The translations under genes and the position numbers were made by a program. A stretch of DNA of 57,292 bases, from NCBI GenBank assembly GCA_002432025.1, contig DJFE01000013.1, positions 1 to 57,292 on the forward strand. The letters run 5' to 3'. The notes beneath the pieces are model-generated. The model did not search any database and was not told where the DNA came from. It saw only the letters and a list, made by a program, of their open reading frames with translations. Below are positions 32,544-41,597 of the stretch, piece after piece. This DNA comes from Candidatus Avelusimicrobium stercoris (lineage in GTDB: Bacteria; Elusimicrobiota; Elusimicrobia; Elusimicrobiales; Elusimicrobiaceae). Position 1 is the stretch's first letter, and every line of letters begins with the position of its first letter.

Positions 32544-32924
32544 ATGCATACCGAAGAAAATTGCCGCTTTGCCAAAACGCACGAGTGGGCCTATGCCGAA
32601 AACGGCGTAGCCACCGTGGGTATCAGCAACCACGCGCAGGAAGAAATCAGCGATATCGTATTTGTGGATTTGCCCAAGGTGGGCCAACAAGTTACGGCCG
32701 GCCAAAACTGCTGTGTGATTGAATCCGTTAAATCCGCCAGCGAAATTTATGCCCCCGTCAGCGGGGAAATTGTGGAAGTAAACTCCGCGCTGGAAGGAGA
32801 CCCGGCCCTTGTAAACCGCGAACCGCACGGCAACGGCTGGCTGTTCAAAATCAAAATGACGAACGCCGCCGAATACGACAACTTGCTTGACGTAAACGCT
32901 TACAAAGCCACCCTCGCCAAATAA
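32544..32924 (+). CDS. gcvH: Glycine cleavage system H protein
   Basis: GcvH (126 residues) carries the lipoyl arm between P, T and L proteins. The lipoylated Lys is in CCVIESVKSASEIYAPVSGEI, about residue 62. HEWAYAENGVATVGIS is the standard entry. It needs lipoylation, for which the ligase-like gene at 35892 is a candidate. AAGGAGAAA lies upstream. Confidence 0.97.
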   Translation: MHTEENCRFAKTHEWAYAENGVATVGISNHAQEEISDIVFVDLPKVGQQVTAGQNCCVIESVKSASEIYAPVSGEIVEVNSALEGDPALVNREPHGNGWLFKIKMTNAAEYDNLLDVNAYKATLAK

Positions 32925-32942
32925 CGGTTGCCCAGATTATGT

Positions 32943-32970
32943 ATCCCCCGCGCTAAAAGCGGGGGATTTT
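32943..32970 (+). terminator. Hairpin with T-run inside the gcv operon
   Basis: ATCCCCCGC pairs with GCGGGGGAT and TTTT follows. Lying between gcvH and gcvPA, it may lower expression of the P protein relative to T and H. Confidence 0.7.
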
Positions 32971-32987
32971 ACCAAGAGGACTTATCA

Positions 32988-34313
32988 ATGTTTATCCCAA
33001 ATACCCCATTGGACCAAAAAGAAATGCTGGCTAAAATCGGCGTTTCGTCTGTAAAAGAGTTGTTGGCGCAAATTCCGCAGGAATTACTGTACCCCGTTTT
33101 AAATTTGCCCAAAGCTCTTACGGAGCAAGAACTTACCGCGCATATTCACGCGCTGGCGGCCAAAAATAAACCGCTCAAAAATTTTATCGGCGCGGGGATG
33201 TACGAACATTTTATTCCCGCCGCCGTGCCGGCGCTTTCCTCGCGCGGGGAATTTTTAACCGCTTATACGCCCTACCAAGCCGAAGCCAGCCAAGGCACCT
33301 TGCAGACGATTTACGAGTTTCAAAGTTGCCTGTGCGCCTTAATGGATATGGATGTTGCCACCGCTTCCCACTACGACGGCGCCACCGCCGCGGCGGAAGC
33401 CGTACTGGCGTGTCTTCGCATTACGGGGCGGACGGAAATTATTATCTCTTCCGCGCTGCACCCGCATTATAAACAAGTACTTACTACCTATGTGTGCCAT
33501 TTGCCGGGCGTAAAAGTGGCGGAAGCCCCACTGGCGGCGGACGGCACGCTGGATTTGGAAGCGTTAAAGGCTAAACTAACGGATAAAACGGCCGTATTTT
33601 TATTGCCGACGCCCAACTTCTTTGGATGCTTGGAACGCGCAAACGAAATTTCCGCCTTGGTTCATAATGTAGGCGCGCTGTTAGTCGCCCTTGTGAACCC
33701 CATTTCGCTTGGTGTAGTGCAAACGCCCGGCTCCTATAATGCTGATTTTGCCGTAGCCGAGGGCCAGCCCTTGGGCAACGCGGTAAATTTCGGCGGCCCG
33801 GGCCTGGGCATTATGACGGCTAAAAAAATGTATATGCGCCAACTGCCGGGGCGTATCGTGGGCATTGCCAAGGACAAAGACGGCAAACGCTCCTTTGTGC
33901 TGACGTTGCAGGCGCGCGAACAGCACATCCGCCGCGAAAAGGCCTCGTCCAACATTTGCTCCAACGAAGCCCTGTGCGCGTTAAACGCGGTCATTTATTT
34001 GACGCTTCTCGGCCCCAAGGGCTTAAAGGAAGTAGCCGAACTGAACTTGGAGCGGGCGCACGAATTGGCCGCGCTCATTAGCGAAGTGCCTGGCTTTAAA
34101 CTGAAATATTCCGCCCCGTTCTTTAACGAGTTTGTGGTGGAGTGCCCCGTCCCGGCCAAGAGCGTTATTAAAAAGTTGGAAAAGAAGGGCCTCGGCGCGG
34201 GCTACGCGCTTACGGAAATCAAAGGTATGAAGGATTGCCTGCTTGTGTGCGCGACGGAAACCAAAACCGAAGCGGATTTAACGGCCTATCAAATGGCCTT
34301 AAAGGGGATTTAA
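32988..34313 (+). CDS. gcvPA: Glycine dehydrogenase (decarboxylating) subunit 1
   Basis: With GcvPB it forms the split P protein that decarboxylates glycine with PLP. The 441 residues have MFIPNTPLDQKEMLAKIGVSSVKELL, SEASQGTLQ-like YQAEASQGTLQTIYEFQ, and NFGGPGLGIMTAKK. The ATG at 32988 follows AAGAGGA by 7 nt; a longer reading from 32928 would run through the terminator hairpin and is rejected. gcvPB starts 1 nt after the stop. Confidence 0.96.
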   Translation: MFIPNTPLDQKEMLAKIGVSSVKELLAQIPQELLYPVLNLPKALTEQELTAHIHALAAKNKPLKNFIGAGMYEHFIPAAVPALSSRGEFLTAYTPYQAEASQGTLQTIYEFQSCLCALMDMDVATASHYDGATAAAEAVLACLRITGRTEIIISSALHPHYKQVLTTYVCHLPGVKVAEAPLAADGTLDLEALKAKLTDKTAVFLLPTPNFFGCLERANEISALVHNVGALLVALVNPISLGVVQTPGSYNADFAVAEGQPLGNAVNFGGPGLGIMTAKKMYMRQLPGRIVGIAKDKDGKRSFVLTLQAREQHIRREKASSNICSNEALCALNAVIYLTLLGPKGLKEVAELNLERAHELAALISEVPGFKLKYSAPFFNEFVVECPVPAKSVIKKLEKKGLGAGYALTEIKGMKDCLLVCATETKTEADLTAYQMALKGI

Positions 34314-34314
34314 T

Positions 34315-35763
34315 ATGGAAGAAATTTTACAACACAGCCAATTATCTATTGAAAAATCCCAGCCCGGCCGCCGTGGCGTGCGCTTTGAAGGGGTTAAAAA
34401 GCACGCGGCGGATTACTTGCCCGCGGACTATTTGCGCAAAAGCGAGCCCAAGTTGCCTGAAATCAGCGAGTTTGAAACCGTGCGCCATTTTACACGGCTT
34501 TCGGAACTCAACTACTGCTTGGACGGCGAATTTTATCCGCTGGGCTCCTGCACGATGAAATATAACCCCAAGGCCTACGATGTGTTTTCCGCGTTGCCGG
34601 AATTTACGTCCGCCCACCCGTTTGCACCGGAAAGTGCGGTGCAGGGAACCTTGGAAATGCTGTACAATTTGCAGGAACTGTTAAAGGAAATTACGGGGCT
34701 TTCCGCCTTTACCTTACAGCCTGCCGCAGGCGCGCACGGGGAACTGACCGGCATTATGACGGCCCGCGCGTATCACGATGCCCGTAAAGATTTTAAACGC
34801 ACCGAAGTCATCGTGCCCGATACCGCCCACGGAACCAACCCGGCTACGGCGCATATGGCGGGTTATACGGTGATTAACATCAAATCCGGCCCCGACGGCT
34901 GCGTGGATAAGGAAGCCTTAAAGGCCGCCTTGTCCGACAAAACCGCCGCCTTTATGCTGACCGTTCCCAACACGGTGGGGCTCTTTGAAAAGGATGTGCG
35001 CGAAATTGCCGATATGGTGCACAAAGCAGGTGCGCTGTTCTATATGGACGGGGCGAATTTCAACGCGTTAATTGGCCTGGCCAAACCGGCGGACTTCGGC
35101 GTGGATATTATGCACTTAAATTTGCATAAAACCTTTGCCGCTCCGCACGGCGGCGGCGGCCCGGGTTCCGGCCCGGTGGGTGCGGCGGCGCACGTGGCGC
35201 CGTTCTTGCCTAAACCGATGGTGGAACTTAAAGACGGCAAATACACTTTATCCGGCAAAATGCCCAAGAGTTTGGGCAAAATGAAGGCATTTTACGGCAA
35301 TATTGCCGTGTGCCTGCGCGGGTATTGCTACTTGCGCCAGTTTGACGGAAAAACGCTTAAAGACATTGCCGAAAACGCCGTATTGAACGCAAATTATGTC
35401 CGCGCCGCGTTAAAGGGCAAATTTAATGCGTTTTTTGACCGCCCGTGTATGCACGAGTGCGTGCTGACGCAAAACCCGGCGGAAATGAACGGCGTTCACA
35501 CGTCTGACATTGCCAAACGCTTGCTGGATTACGGCTTTTACGCGCCAACTATTTACTTCCCGCTGATTGTGCCGGAAGCAATGATGGTGGAGCCGACGGA
35601 AACCGAAAGCAAGCAAATGCTGGATGCGTTTGTGGCAGCAATGGATAAAATCTACGAAGAAATTAAGACGAATCCGCAAGTAGTCAAGGATGCTCCGCAT
35701 ACCCAATGCGTTAAACGTATTGACGAGGTGTCCGCCGCGCGCGAACCCAACCTGCGCTGGTAA
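34315..35763 (+). CDS. gcvPB: Glycine dehydrogenase (decarboxylating) subunit 2
   Basis: The 482-residue catalytic subunit holds the PLP Lys in MHLNLHKTFAAPHGGGGPGSG (about residue 270). SELNYCLDGEFYPLGSCTMKYNPK is another family signature. The two-subunit P protein is the form common in Gram-positive, deep-branching and anaerobic bacteria. A terminator follows. The L protein (dihydrolipoyl dehydrogenase) is not in the window. Confidence 0.97.
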   Translation: MEEILQHSQLSIEKSQPGRRGVRFEGVKKHAADYLPADYLRKSEPKLPEISEFETVRHFTRLSELNYCLDGEFYPLGSCTMKYNPKAYDVFSALPEFTSAHPFAPESAVQGTLEMLYNLQELLKEITGLSAFTLQPAAGAHGELTGIMTARAYHDARKDFKRTEVIVPDTAHGTNPATAHMAGYTVINIKSGPDGCVDKEALKAALSDKTAAFMLTVPNTVGLFEKDVREIADMVHKAGALFYMDGANFNALIGLAKPADFGVDIMHLNLHKTFAAPHGGGGPGSGPVGAAAHVAPFLPKPMVELKDGKYTLSGKMPKSLGKMKAFYGNIAVCLRGYCYLRQFDGKTLKDIAENAVLNANYVRAALKGKFNAFFDRPCMHECVLTQNPAEMNGVHTSDIAKRLLDYGFYAPTIYFPLIVPEAMMVEPTETESKQMLDAFVAAMDKIYEEIKTNPQVVKDAPHTQCVKRIDEVSAAREPNLRW

Positions 35764-35790
35764 GTGCTCGTTTGGGTATAACTGTTTGAT

Positions 35791-35820
35791 AAAAGGCCGC
35801 TTTTTATAAGTGGCCTTTTT
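35791..35820 (+). terminator. Terminator after the gcv operon
   Basis: AAAAGGCCGC pairs with GTGGCCTTTTT and ends in a T-run. Confidence 0.85.
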
Positions 35821-35875
35821 GCTGTGGGGGAAAAACGACTAATGTGTTTCCGCGCACCAAAGGGGGCCTTGGAAC

Positions 35876-35884
35876 TGGTAAAAT
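35876..35884 (+). promoter_or_regulatory. Extended -10 box (TGGTAAAAT), leaderless candidate
   Basis: The box lies 7 nt before the ATG at 35892, and there is no Shine-Dalgarno sequence between them. A transcript would begin at the start codon. Confidence 0.5.
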
Positions 35885-35891
35885 ATATCAT

Positions 35892-36590
35892 ATGAATTTA
35901 CTTTTGTCCGCCCCGGCGTTAAATGTGTATGAACAAATGGCGTTGGACGAGTGTTTAGTACGCACCCGCCCGGAGGAAATCACCCTGCGCTTTTACCGTT
36001 GGACGGACGGCCCCGCCGTTACGTTTGGCTATTCCCAATTCGTGCGCGAGGTGCAAAAAACGCTTGCGGAGTGCGCCTTTTGGGGCCCGTATGCCCGGCG
36101 GCCTACGGGGGGCGGCGTGGTGTTTCACGGGAACGATTTAACCTTTTCCTTGGTGTTTGCGTCCGCTGACCGCCCAAGCGAAATTTATAAAAAGTTTCAC
36201 CGTTTTATTTTGGCGGAACTCGCCGCGCGTGGGGTAAGCAGTGTGCCGTTTGATAAGGTCTTGTCCGCTTCCGCCTATGCGCCCAGCGTGAACCATACGG
36301 CAAACGCCTGTTTTATAAACCCGGTGGAAAACGATTTGCTGGCCGCGGACGGTCATAAAATTTTGGGCGGGGCTATCCGGCGCTTTGGGCAAACGGTGCT
36401 GTACCAAGGTTCCCTGCAAGTGCCGGACGGACGCACCAATCCCCTGTATAAAAACGCTGTTATTGGCGCGGTGCGTGCCTTTTTAGGAACGGATTTGCGC
36501 CCGTGTGGGGCTTCCGCCGCCTTAATTTCCGCGGCGCGCCGTTTGGCCAACGCCCAATACAAAACACCTGCCTGGACGGAGAAATTTTAA
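35892..36590 (+). CDS. Lipoate-protein ligase/octanoyltransferase family protein
   Basis: The 232-residue protein has the biotin/lipoate ligase fold: MALDECLVR at the start, ARRPTGGGVVFHGNDLTFSLVF as the substrate-binding loop, and DGHKILGGAIRRFGQTVLYQGSL with the catalytic-region Lys. It lacks the C-terminal domain of E. coli LplA (near 337 residues), so it could be an LplA-N ligase or a LipM-type octanoyltransferase. The position after the gcv genes points to lipoylation of GcvH. The stop overlaps the next start (TAATG). Confidence 0.82.
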   Translation: MNLLLSAPALNVYEQMALDECLVRTRPEEITLRFYRWTDGPAVTFGYSQFVREVQKTLAECAFWGPYARRPTGGGVVFHGNDLTFSLVFASADRPSEIYKKFHRFILAELAARGVSSVPFDKVLSASAYAPSVNHTANACFINPVENDLLAADGHKILGGAIRRFGQTVLYQGSLQVPDGRTNPLYKNAVIGAVRAFLGTDLRPCGASAALISAARRLANAQYKTPAWTEKF

Positions 36591-37282
36591 TGCTTTGGCG
36601 CCCGGTAAAATTTTTATTTGCGCTTGTTCTGCTTCCCACCGCGTTTTTTACGCTCGTGGAAACAGGCAAAATTTTCTGCTCCGTGCTGGGGCATATCGGC
36701 GCGGCGGTCAGTTTTATTTTGGGAATTTTGATTTATTGCGGGATTCATTACGGGTATTACAATTTTTCCCGTCCGTATGTTTTTGGGCACGAAATGACAC
36801 ACGCCCTCGCCGCGCTTGTGTGCGGGTACCGCATTAAGGACGTATCCGTCGGGCAGGACAGCGGATACGTAAAAATGGACAACTGCAACGCCTTTGTGGT
36901 GCTGGCGCCGTATTTTGTGCCGCTGTATGTGATTGCGGCGGCTCTTATTTATGCCATAACGGATTTGTTTGTAGATTTAACGCCCTACCGCCAAGTGTTT
37001 TTGTTTGTTATCGGCTTTTTAACCGCGTTCCACTTTGTGCAAACCTTTAAAACCTTGTTTGAGGCCGACCAGCCCGATTTAAAAATAGCGGGCGGAAAAG
37101 TGTTTTCCGGCGTAATGATTACGCTGGCAAACCTAGTAGTATTGGCGGTGGTGTTAAAGGCAATGTTTCCGGAAGTGGTGCTGCTCACGGAGGCCGGGAA
37201 AAATATCTTGGCCGGGACCGTCAATGTCTGGCGAATTATAGTAAACTATATAATAGAGAAGACTGTAAATTCCGGCAAATAA
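36590..37282 (+). CDS. M50B-like membrane metalloprotease-like protein
   Basis: The 230-residue protein has about five membrane segments. The HExxH site occurs as FGHEMTHALAALVCGYRIKDVSVGQDSGYVKM, with the Gly/Val-rich stretch typical of peptidase M50B-like proteins. A clear distal Asp ligand motif (NxxPxxxLDG type) is not seen, so activity is uncertain. It overlaps the ligase-like gene by one base and is followed after 1 nt by the AsmA-like gene. Confidence 0.7.
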   Translation: MLWRPVKFLFALVLLPTAFFTLVETGKIFCSVLGHIGAAVSFILGILIYCGIHYGYYNFSRPYVFGHEMTHALAALVCGYRIKDVSVGQDSGYVKMDNCNAFVVLAPYFVPLYVIAAALIYAITDLFVDLTPYRQVFLFVIGFLTAFHFVQTFKTLFEADQPDLKIAGGKVFSGVMITLANLVVLAVVLKAMFPEVVLLTEAGKNILAGTVNVWRIIVNYIIEKTVNSGK

Positions 37283-37283
37283 T

Positions 37284-39590
37284 ATGGGTAAGCATAAAAA
37301 AACTACAAAAAAGAAAGGATTTTTCCATTGGCTGTGGCGGTTTTTTAAATCGTGCTGTATTTTAAGTTTGCGCACGGTGCTGTTTACCGCTATGTTTTTG
37401 ATGCTTATCTGCGCCGGGCTGTGGCTGCTTTTTTTAAAAACCTTTAACGCCCAGCACATTAGCGAAATTATCACGGACGAATTGCAGCGCCGCTTGGACC
37501 GCCCGGTCGTCATTTCTTCGCTGGATTTAAAGTTTATCAATACACTTGAATTAAAGGGCTTTGCCGTGCTGGATACGGACGGCGAGCCGGGGCGTGCGCT
37601 TGTATCGGCGGACTCGGTAACCTTGCGCTTCAATTTGCTCCCGCTTTTAAATCAACAGTTAATTATTGACGAAGTGTCCTTGAACGCGCCGCGCTTTAAC
37701 GTGGTGCGCAAAGCGGACGGTACGTATAATATGCCGCAAATCCGTGTGCCGGAGGAGCGCTCCGTCTATACCAGCGAACTGACGGGCAAAAAGGTTACGG
37801 TAAGCGTAGAGGACTGGACGGTCAAAAACGGCGTGGTAAGTTACAAGGATTTGGCCGCCGGGCTTTCCCACGCGGTGTATGGGTTAAATGTGCATTTTGA
37901 GCGGCTTCGCTTTAACGAACTTTCGCGCTTTTCGGCGGAGATGGTGCTGCGTAATAAGTGGGGGGATAATATTTCCGATATGGAAATTAAGGGCACGGGG
38001 CACGTCAATTTTGCGGATTTTGAGTGGAAGAATTTTGCCCTGCGCAGTTTGCGTACACAGGTGTATTTGTTCCAAAAGCCTGTGGATATTCTGCTGGATT
38101 TGGATAATTTAAGAACGCCTTATTTTAATATAAAAGCCTCTATTCCCGCGTTTGAGGATAAGGATTTATCCCTCTTTCACGCCGAAAAGGGCCGTTTTTC
38201 CCTTCCGAAATCCACCCTTACGGCTAAGGGCGTGCTGACAAACGATTACCGCCTGTTAAAATTAACCCAACTGACGGCCAATGCGGCGGACGTAAAACTG
38301 ACCGCTTCCGGCACGGTGGATTTTGAAAAAGCCCCCTTTGCGGCCGATGTGCAGGCGTCCACCAATTTCTTTAATTTAGCCGGAAAAGAAAAATATTATC
38401 CGTTTATCGCCAAATATAAACTAACGGGCCAGGGTTCCTTGGCGGGCCGCCTGACGCATACGGACGGCAAGTACGCACTTCCGCTCGTTACCGCGCAGGT
38501 CAAGGACGCTTCGGCCTTGCTCTACGGCTTTAAGGCGGATGATGTTACCGGCGAGTTCCAGGCTAAAAAAGACTTTGCCGATTTGTACGCCGCCACAACG
38601 GCGGGTAAGGTAACGGTGGCCCGCTCGGTGTTTGACAAAGTGAATTTAAGCGCCAGTTGGCGCAAGGGCAATTTGTACGCCAATATCGCTTCGTGCGAGT
38701 TAAACGGCGTGCCGTTTAAAATGAATTTGTCTGTTAAAAATTTGAAAAGCGCCCGCCGTAAAATCCGCACCTCTATTTATTGGAAACATTTAGACCCGAT
38801 GGCGTTTATAGAAACGGTGCGCGACTTTGTAACCGTGATTAGCCCGCTTACCAAACACGGCGGCAAATTTAAGGCCCCGGTGGACGGGCAACTGGCGTGG
38901 CTGCGCAACTTCCGCGACCGCCTGCCCGGCTTTATGCCCAATTTTGCGGGCACGCTGACGGCGGATACTTTTTCCACGCAGGTTTTGTCCGGCAACCGTT
39001 TTAGCGCGGAGTTTGATTTTACGGGCTTTAAGGCCGGGATGAAGCAACTCACCGGTCCCTTACACGCGCGTTTGGAGGGCGGCGTTATCCACCAAATGGA
39101 AAAATGGGCCGAGGAACAGCAAGCGCTTAATATTACGTTCCAGCCGTTTTTGATTATGCACCGTATGGAGCGCGCGGGAAGTTTTAAGGTGGGCCAAGTG
39201 CTTAAAGACGTGCCGTTTACCGATATGGCCGCCTCGGTGGAGTTTAACAAAGGGCCGATGACGATTAACAACGCCTATACGGTGGGGCCCACGCTTTCGG
39301 CCGCGGTCAGCGGGTGGACTAACTGGGTGGACGAAAATTTTGATATCATAATATGGACGATGTTTACCAATACCTCGCGTTCCGGGGCATTGGCCGAAAA
39401 CTTGACGGACGAATCGGGCAACCCGGCGCTGGCGTTTCGGGTGTCGTCTTCAATGTTAAAGCCCAAACTGGAAATGCTGCGCGCCAAAAAAACAGGAAAC
39501 ACCATACGCGCCGCCCAGGAAAAGGGTGTGCCGACAGATTTTAGTGCCGCAACTAAATTTATCCAAGGAGATTTTAATGCCAAGAAATAA
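37284..39590 (+). CDS. AsmA/DUF748-type envelope protein
   Basis: The 768 residues start with a Lys-rich cytoplasmic tail and one membrane segment (about 30-52), then a very long beta-rich periplasmic region. The early part fits the AsmA-like N-terminus (NAQHISEIITDELQRRLDRPVVISSLDLKFI, DEVSLNAPRFNVVRKADGTYNM). AsmA-like proteins bridge inner and outer membranes and move phospholipids; that role here is inferred. The last 14 nt overlap pyrE. Confidence 0.75.
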   Translation: MGKHKKTTKKKGFFHWLWRFFKSCCILSLRTVLFTAMFLMLICAGLWLLFLKTFNAQHISEIITDELQRRLDRPVVISSLDLKFINTLELKGFAVLDTDGEPGRALVSADSVTLRFNLLPLLNQQLIIDEVSLNAPRFNVVRKADGTYNMPQIRVPEERSVYTSELTGKKVTVSVEDWTVKNGVVSYKDLAAGLSHAVYGLNVHFERLRFNELSRFSAEMVLRNKWGDNISDMEIKGTGHVNFADFEWKNFALRSLRTQVYLFQKPVDILLDLDNLRTPYFNIKASIPAFEDKDLSLFHAEKGRFSLPKSTLTAKGVLTNDYRLLKLTQLTANAADVKLTASGTVDFEKAPFAADVQASTNFFNLAGKEKYYPFIAKYKLTGQGSLAGRLTHTDGKYALPLVTAQVKDASALLYGFKADDVTGEFQAKKDFADLYAATTAGKVTVARSVFDKVNLSASWRKGNLYANIASCELNGVPFKMNLSVKNLKSARRKIRTSIYWKHLDPMAFIETVRDFVTVISPLTKHGGKFKAPVDGQLAWLRNFRDRLPGFMPNFAGTLTADTFSTQVLSGNRFSAEFDFTGFKAGMKQLTGPLHARLEGGVIHQMEKWAEEQQALNITFQPFLIMHRMERAGSFKVGQVLKDVPFTDMAASVEFNKGPMTINNAYTVGPTLSAAVSGWTNWVDENFDIIIWTMFTNTSRSGALAENLTDESGNPALAFRVSSSMLKPKLEMLRAKKTGNTIRAAQEKGVPTDFSAATKFIQGDFNAKK

Positions 39591-40158
39591 TATGGACGTA
39601 CTGTGCCTGTTGCAAGAACACGGCGCCATTTTAGAAGGACATTTCGTAATGCCGTCTGGGTTCCACAGCCAGACGTATATTCAAACCTCGCTGTTAATGC
39701 AGCACCCCAATTTGGCGCAAAAGATTGCGGGGGCGCTGTCGGATAAATTTACCAAACACGCCGACGTAATTATGGCGCTTACGCCGTCCGATTCCGTCTT
39801 GGCGCAGGAAGTGGCCCGCGCCCGCGGTGTGCGCGCGATTTTTGCCTCGCGCGACGATAACGGCGAAATGATTTTAAAGCATAACTTTACCGTAAAAGAG
39901 GGCGAAAATGTGCTCATCGTGGACGATGTGGCCGTTTCCGGCCGCAAAATCAATAAGGCCATTGACCTGGTGGGCAAACTGGGTGGAAACGTAATCGGCG
40001 TGGGTGTGATTGTGGACCGCTCTATGGGGTATTTGCCTTTGTCTGTGCCGCTTCGCTCGCTTTTGTCTTACCCGATGCAAACCTTTACGGCTAAGGAATG
40101 CCCGCTGTGCGCGGCCAAATTGCCGGTTACGCCGGTGGAAGAGGTTTCCAAAAACTAA
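39577..40158 (+). CDS. pyrE: Orotate phosphoribosyltransferase
   Basis: PyrE makes orotidine monophosphate from orotate and PRPP. The 193 residues contain the PRPP motif ENVLIVDDVAVSGRKI (about 108-123) and GHFVMPSGFHSQTYIQT. The ending with CPLCAAKLPV is seen in the clade of longer bacterial and archaeal enzymes. AAGGAG precedes ATG 39577, which lies inside the end of the AsmA-like gene in another frame. Confidence 0.93.
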   Translation: MPRNNMDVLCLLQEHGAILEGHFVMPSGFHSQTYIQTSLLMQHPNLAQKIAGALSDKFTKHADVIMALTPSDSVLAQEVARARGVRAIFASRDDNGEMILKHNFTVKEGENVLIVDDVAVSGRKINKAIDLVGKLGGNVIGVGVIVDRSMGYLPLSVPLRSLLSYPMQTFTAKECPLCAAKLPVTPVEEVSKN

Positions 40159-40159
40159 T

Positions 40160-41332
40160 ATGACTGAAATTAAATTAAAAGCAAAAGAAGAAAGACGGCT
40201 CCTCGCGGGCCATTGGTGGGTGTTTTCCAACGAAATTGACGGCTTGGATACATCTATTGAACCGGGCTCCCTGGTGCGCGTCATCAGCCACGAGGGCAAA
40301 CAAGTGGGGATTGGTTGTTTTAACCCGCACAGTTTAATTGCCGTGCGCCTGCTGATGAAGGGCGAGGGAGAACTGCCGGAAGATTTTGTATTTGAAAATT
40401 TAGACAACGCCTATGCGTACCGCAAGGAAATTGGTGTGCGCAAATATGGACGTATGTGCTATGGCGAGGCCGACAATATGCCAGGCCTGGTGATTGACCG
40501 CTACGGCGATGTGCTGGTAATGGATGTATTGACGGCCGGTATGGAAAAATTAAAGCCCGAAATTACCAAAGCCGTACAAAAGATTTTTAAGCCCAAAGGC
40601 ATTTATTACAAGAACGACAGCGCCTTCCGCGCGTTGGAAGGGCTGACTAATACGCCCGAAATCATTGGCGAAGTGCCGGAAACCGTGGAAATTGAAGAAA
40701 ACGGCGTAAAGTATATTGTGCCTATCCGCGGCGGACAAAAGACGGGCTTTTATTTTGACCAACGCGAAAACCGCGAATTTTTAAAACCGTATTTTAAGGA
40801 TAAACTGGTCTTGGATTTATATTCCTACATTGGTTCCTTTGGCATTACGGCCGCTTTGGCCGGGGCCAACCAAGTGTGGGGATGTGATTCTTCCGCCGCG
40901 GCGGTAGAATTTGCCAAAAATAACGCGGAGTTAAACGGCGTGTCCGACCGCGTGGTCTTCCACCGCGACGATGCCGAACGCTTGCTCTCGGCGATGAAGA
41001 AAGGCGAACTGCCCGACCAGCCCGATATGGTGCTGTTGGACCCGCCCGCCTTTGTCAAAAGCCGCAAGGCCTTGCCGCAGGCGGTGGGACTTTATGTAAA
41101 ACTCGTTAAAATGGCCTTGGAAGGCATTAAAACGGGTGGCTATTTGGCGTTTTCCACCTGTTCGCACCACATTTCGCGCGAACTGTTTGTGGATATTATC
41201 CGCCAAGGCGTGAGCAAATCGGGCCGCAAGGCGGTGCTGGTGGAATTGCGCGGACAAGCCAAGGACCACCCGGTGCTTATCGGTATGCCGGAAACGGAAT
41301 ACCTGCACTTTGCGCTGATTCAGTTGCGCTAG
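40160..41332 (+). CDS. rlmI: RlmI-type rRNA cytosine-C5 methyltransferase
   Basis: The 390 residues have an N-terminal PUA domain (LLAGHWWVFSNEIDGLD) and a Rossmann methyltransferase domain. The SAM motif is DLYSYIGSFGITAALAGANQVWGCDSS; the catalytic region is MVLLDPPAFVKSRKALPQA, with STCSHHIS further on. Family members methylate C1962 of 23S rRNA; the exact target is inferred. The ATG lies 1 nt after the pyrE stop. Confidence 0.88.
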   Translation: MTEIKLKAKEERRLLAGHWWVFSNEIDGLDTSIEPGSLVRVISHEGKQVGIGCFNPHSLIAVRLLMKGEGELPEDFVFENLDNAYAYRKEIGVRKYGRMCYGEADNMPGLVIDRYGDVLVMDVLTAGMEKLKPEITKAVQKIFKPKGIYYKNDSAFRALEGLTNTPEIIGEVPETVEIEENGVKYIVPIRGGQKTGFYFDQRENREFLKPYFKDKLVLDLYSYIGSFGITAALAGANQVWGCDSSAAAVEFAKNNAELNGVSDRVVFHRDDAERLLSAMKKGELPDQPDMVLLDPPAFVKSRKALPQAVGLYVKLVKMALEGIKTGGYLAFSTCSHHISRELFVDIIRQGVSKSGRKAVLVELRGQAKDHPVLIGMPETEYLHFALIQLR

Positions 41333-41349
41333 GAGGAAATTTTTAAGCA

Positions 41350-41597
41350 GTAAAAATTTAATCTGTTTTTGGAACCATAGCAGATATGGTGTGTAACCGC
41401 TCAGGCGGTACGCAAACAGGCCAAAAACAGTCGTTTTAGGCCCAAAAATAAAAGGACTAATTACCCTTTTGCTTTTGGGCCGAGTGTTTGCCGTCCTTTG
41501 GGCGGCAAACCACGGCTGTTGTGTGGGGCTACCTGTTTGCGGCTCCGTGCAATCAGCCGTTTTTTATGTGCGGAGCCTGATAAAAAGGAGCGTTCGT
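41350..41597 (+). ncRNA. Structured pilin leader RNA, copy B
   Basis: The helices are P1 41363-41372 with 41421-41430, two inner hairpins (ACCATA/TATGGT with loop GCAGA; ACCGC/GCGGT), P2 41439-41455 with 41465-41481, P3 41487-41495 with 41501-41509, and P4 41512-41518 with 41554-41560. The P4 loop CCTGTTTGCG (41532-41541) is perfectly complementary to CGCAAACAGG (41411-41420), which abuts the 3' strand of P1. P4 is followed by six T. The pilin start lies 38 nt beyond P4. Copy A at 970-1205 has the same fold with different paired bases. Confidence 0.8.

Noticed and set aside
41350..41597. Leader RNA as a c-di-GMP, cobalamin, SAM or TPP riboswitch
   Set aside because: None of the conserved cores of those classes is present; the length and helix order also differ.
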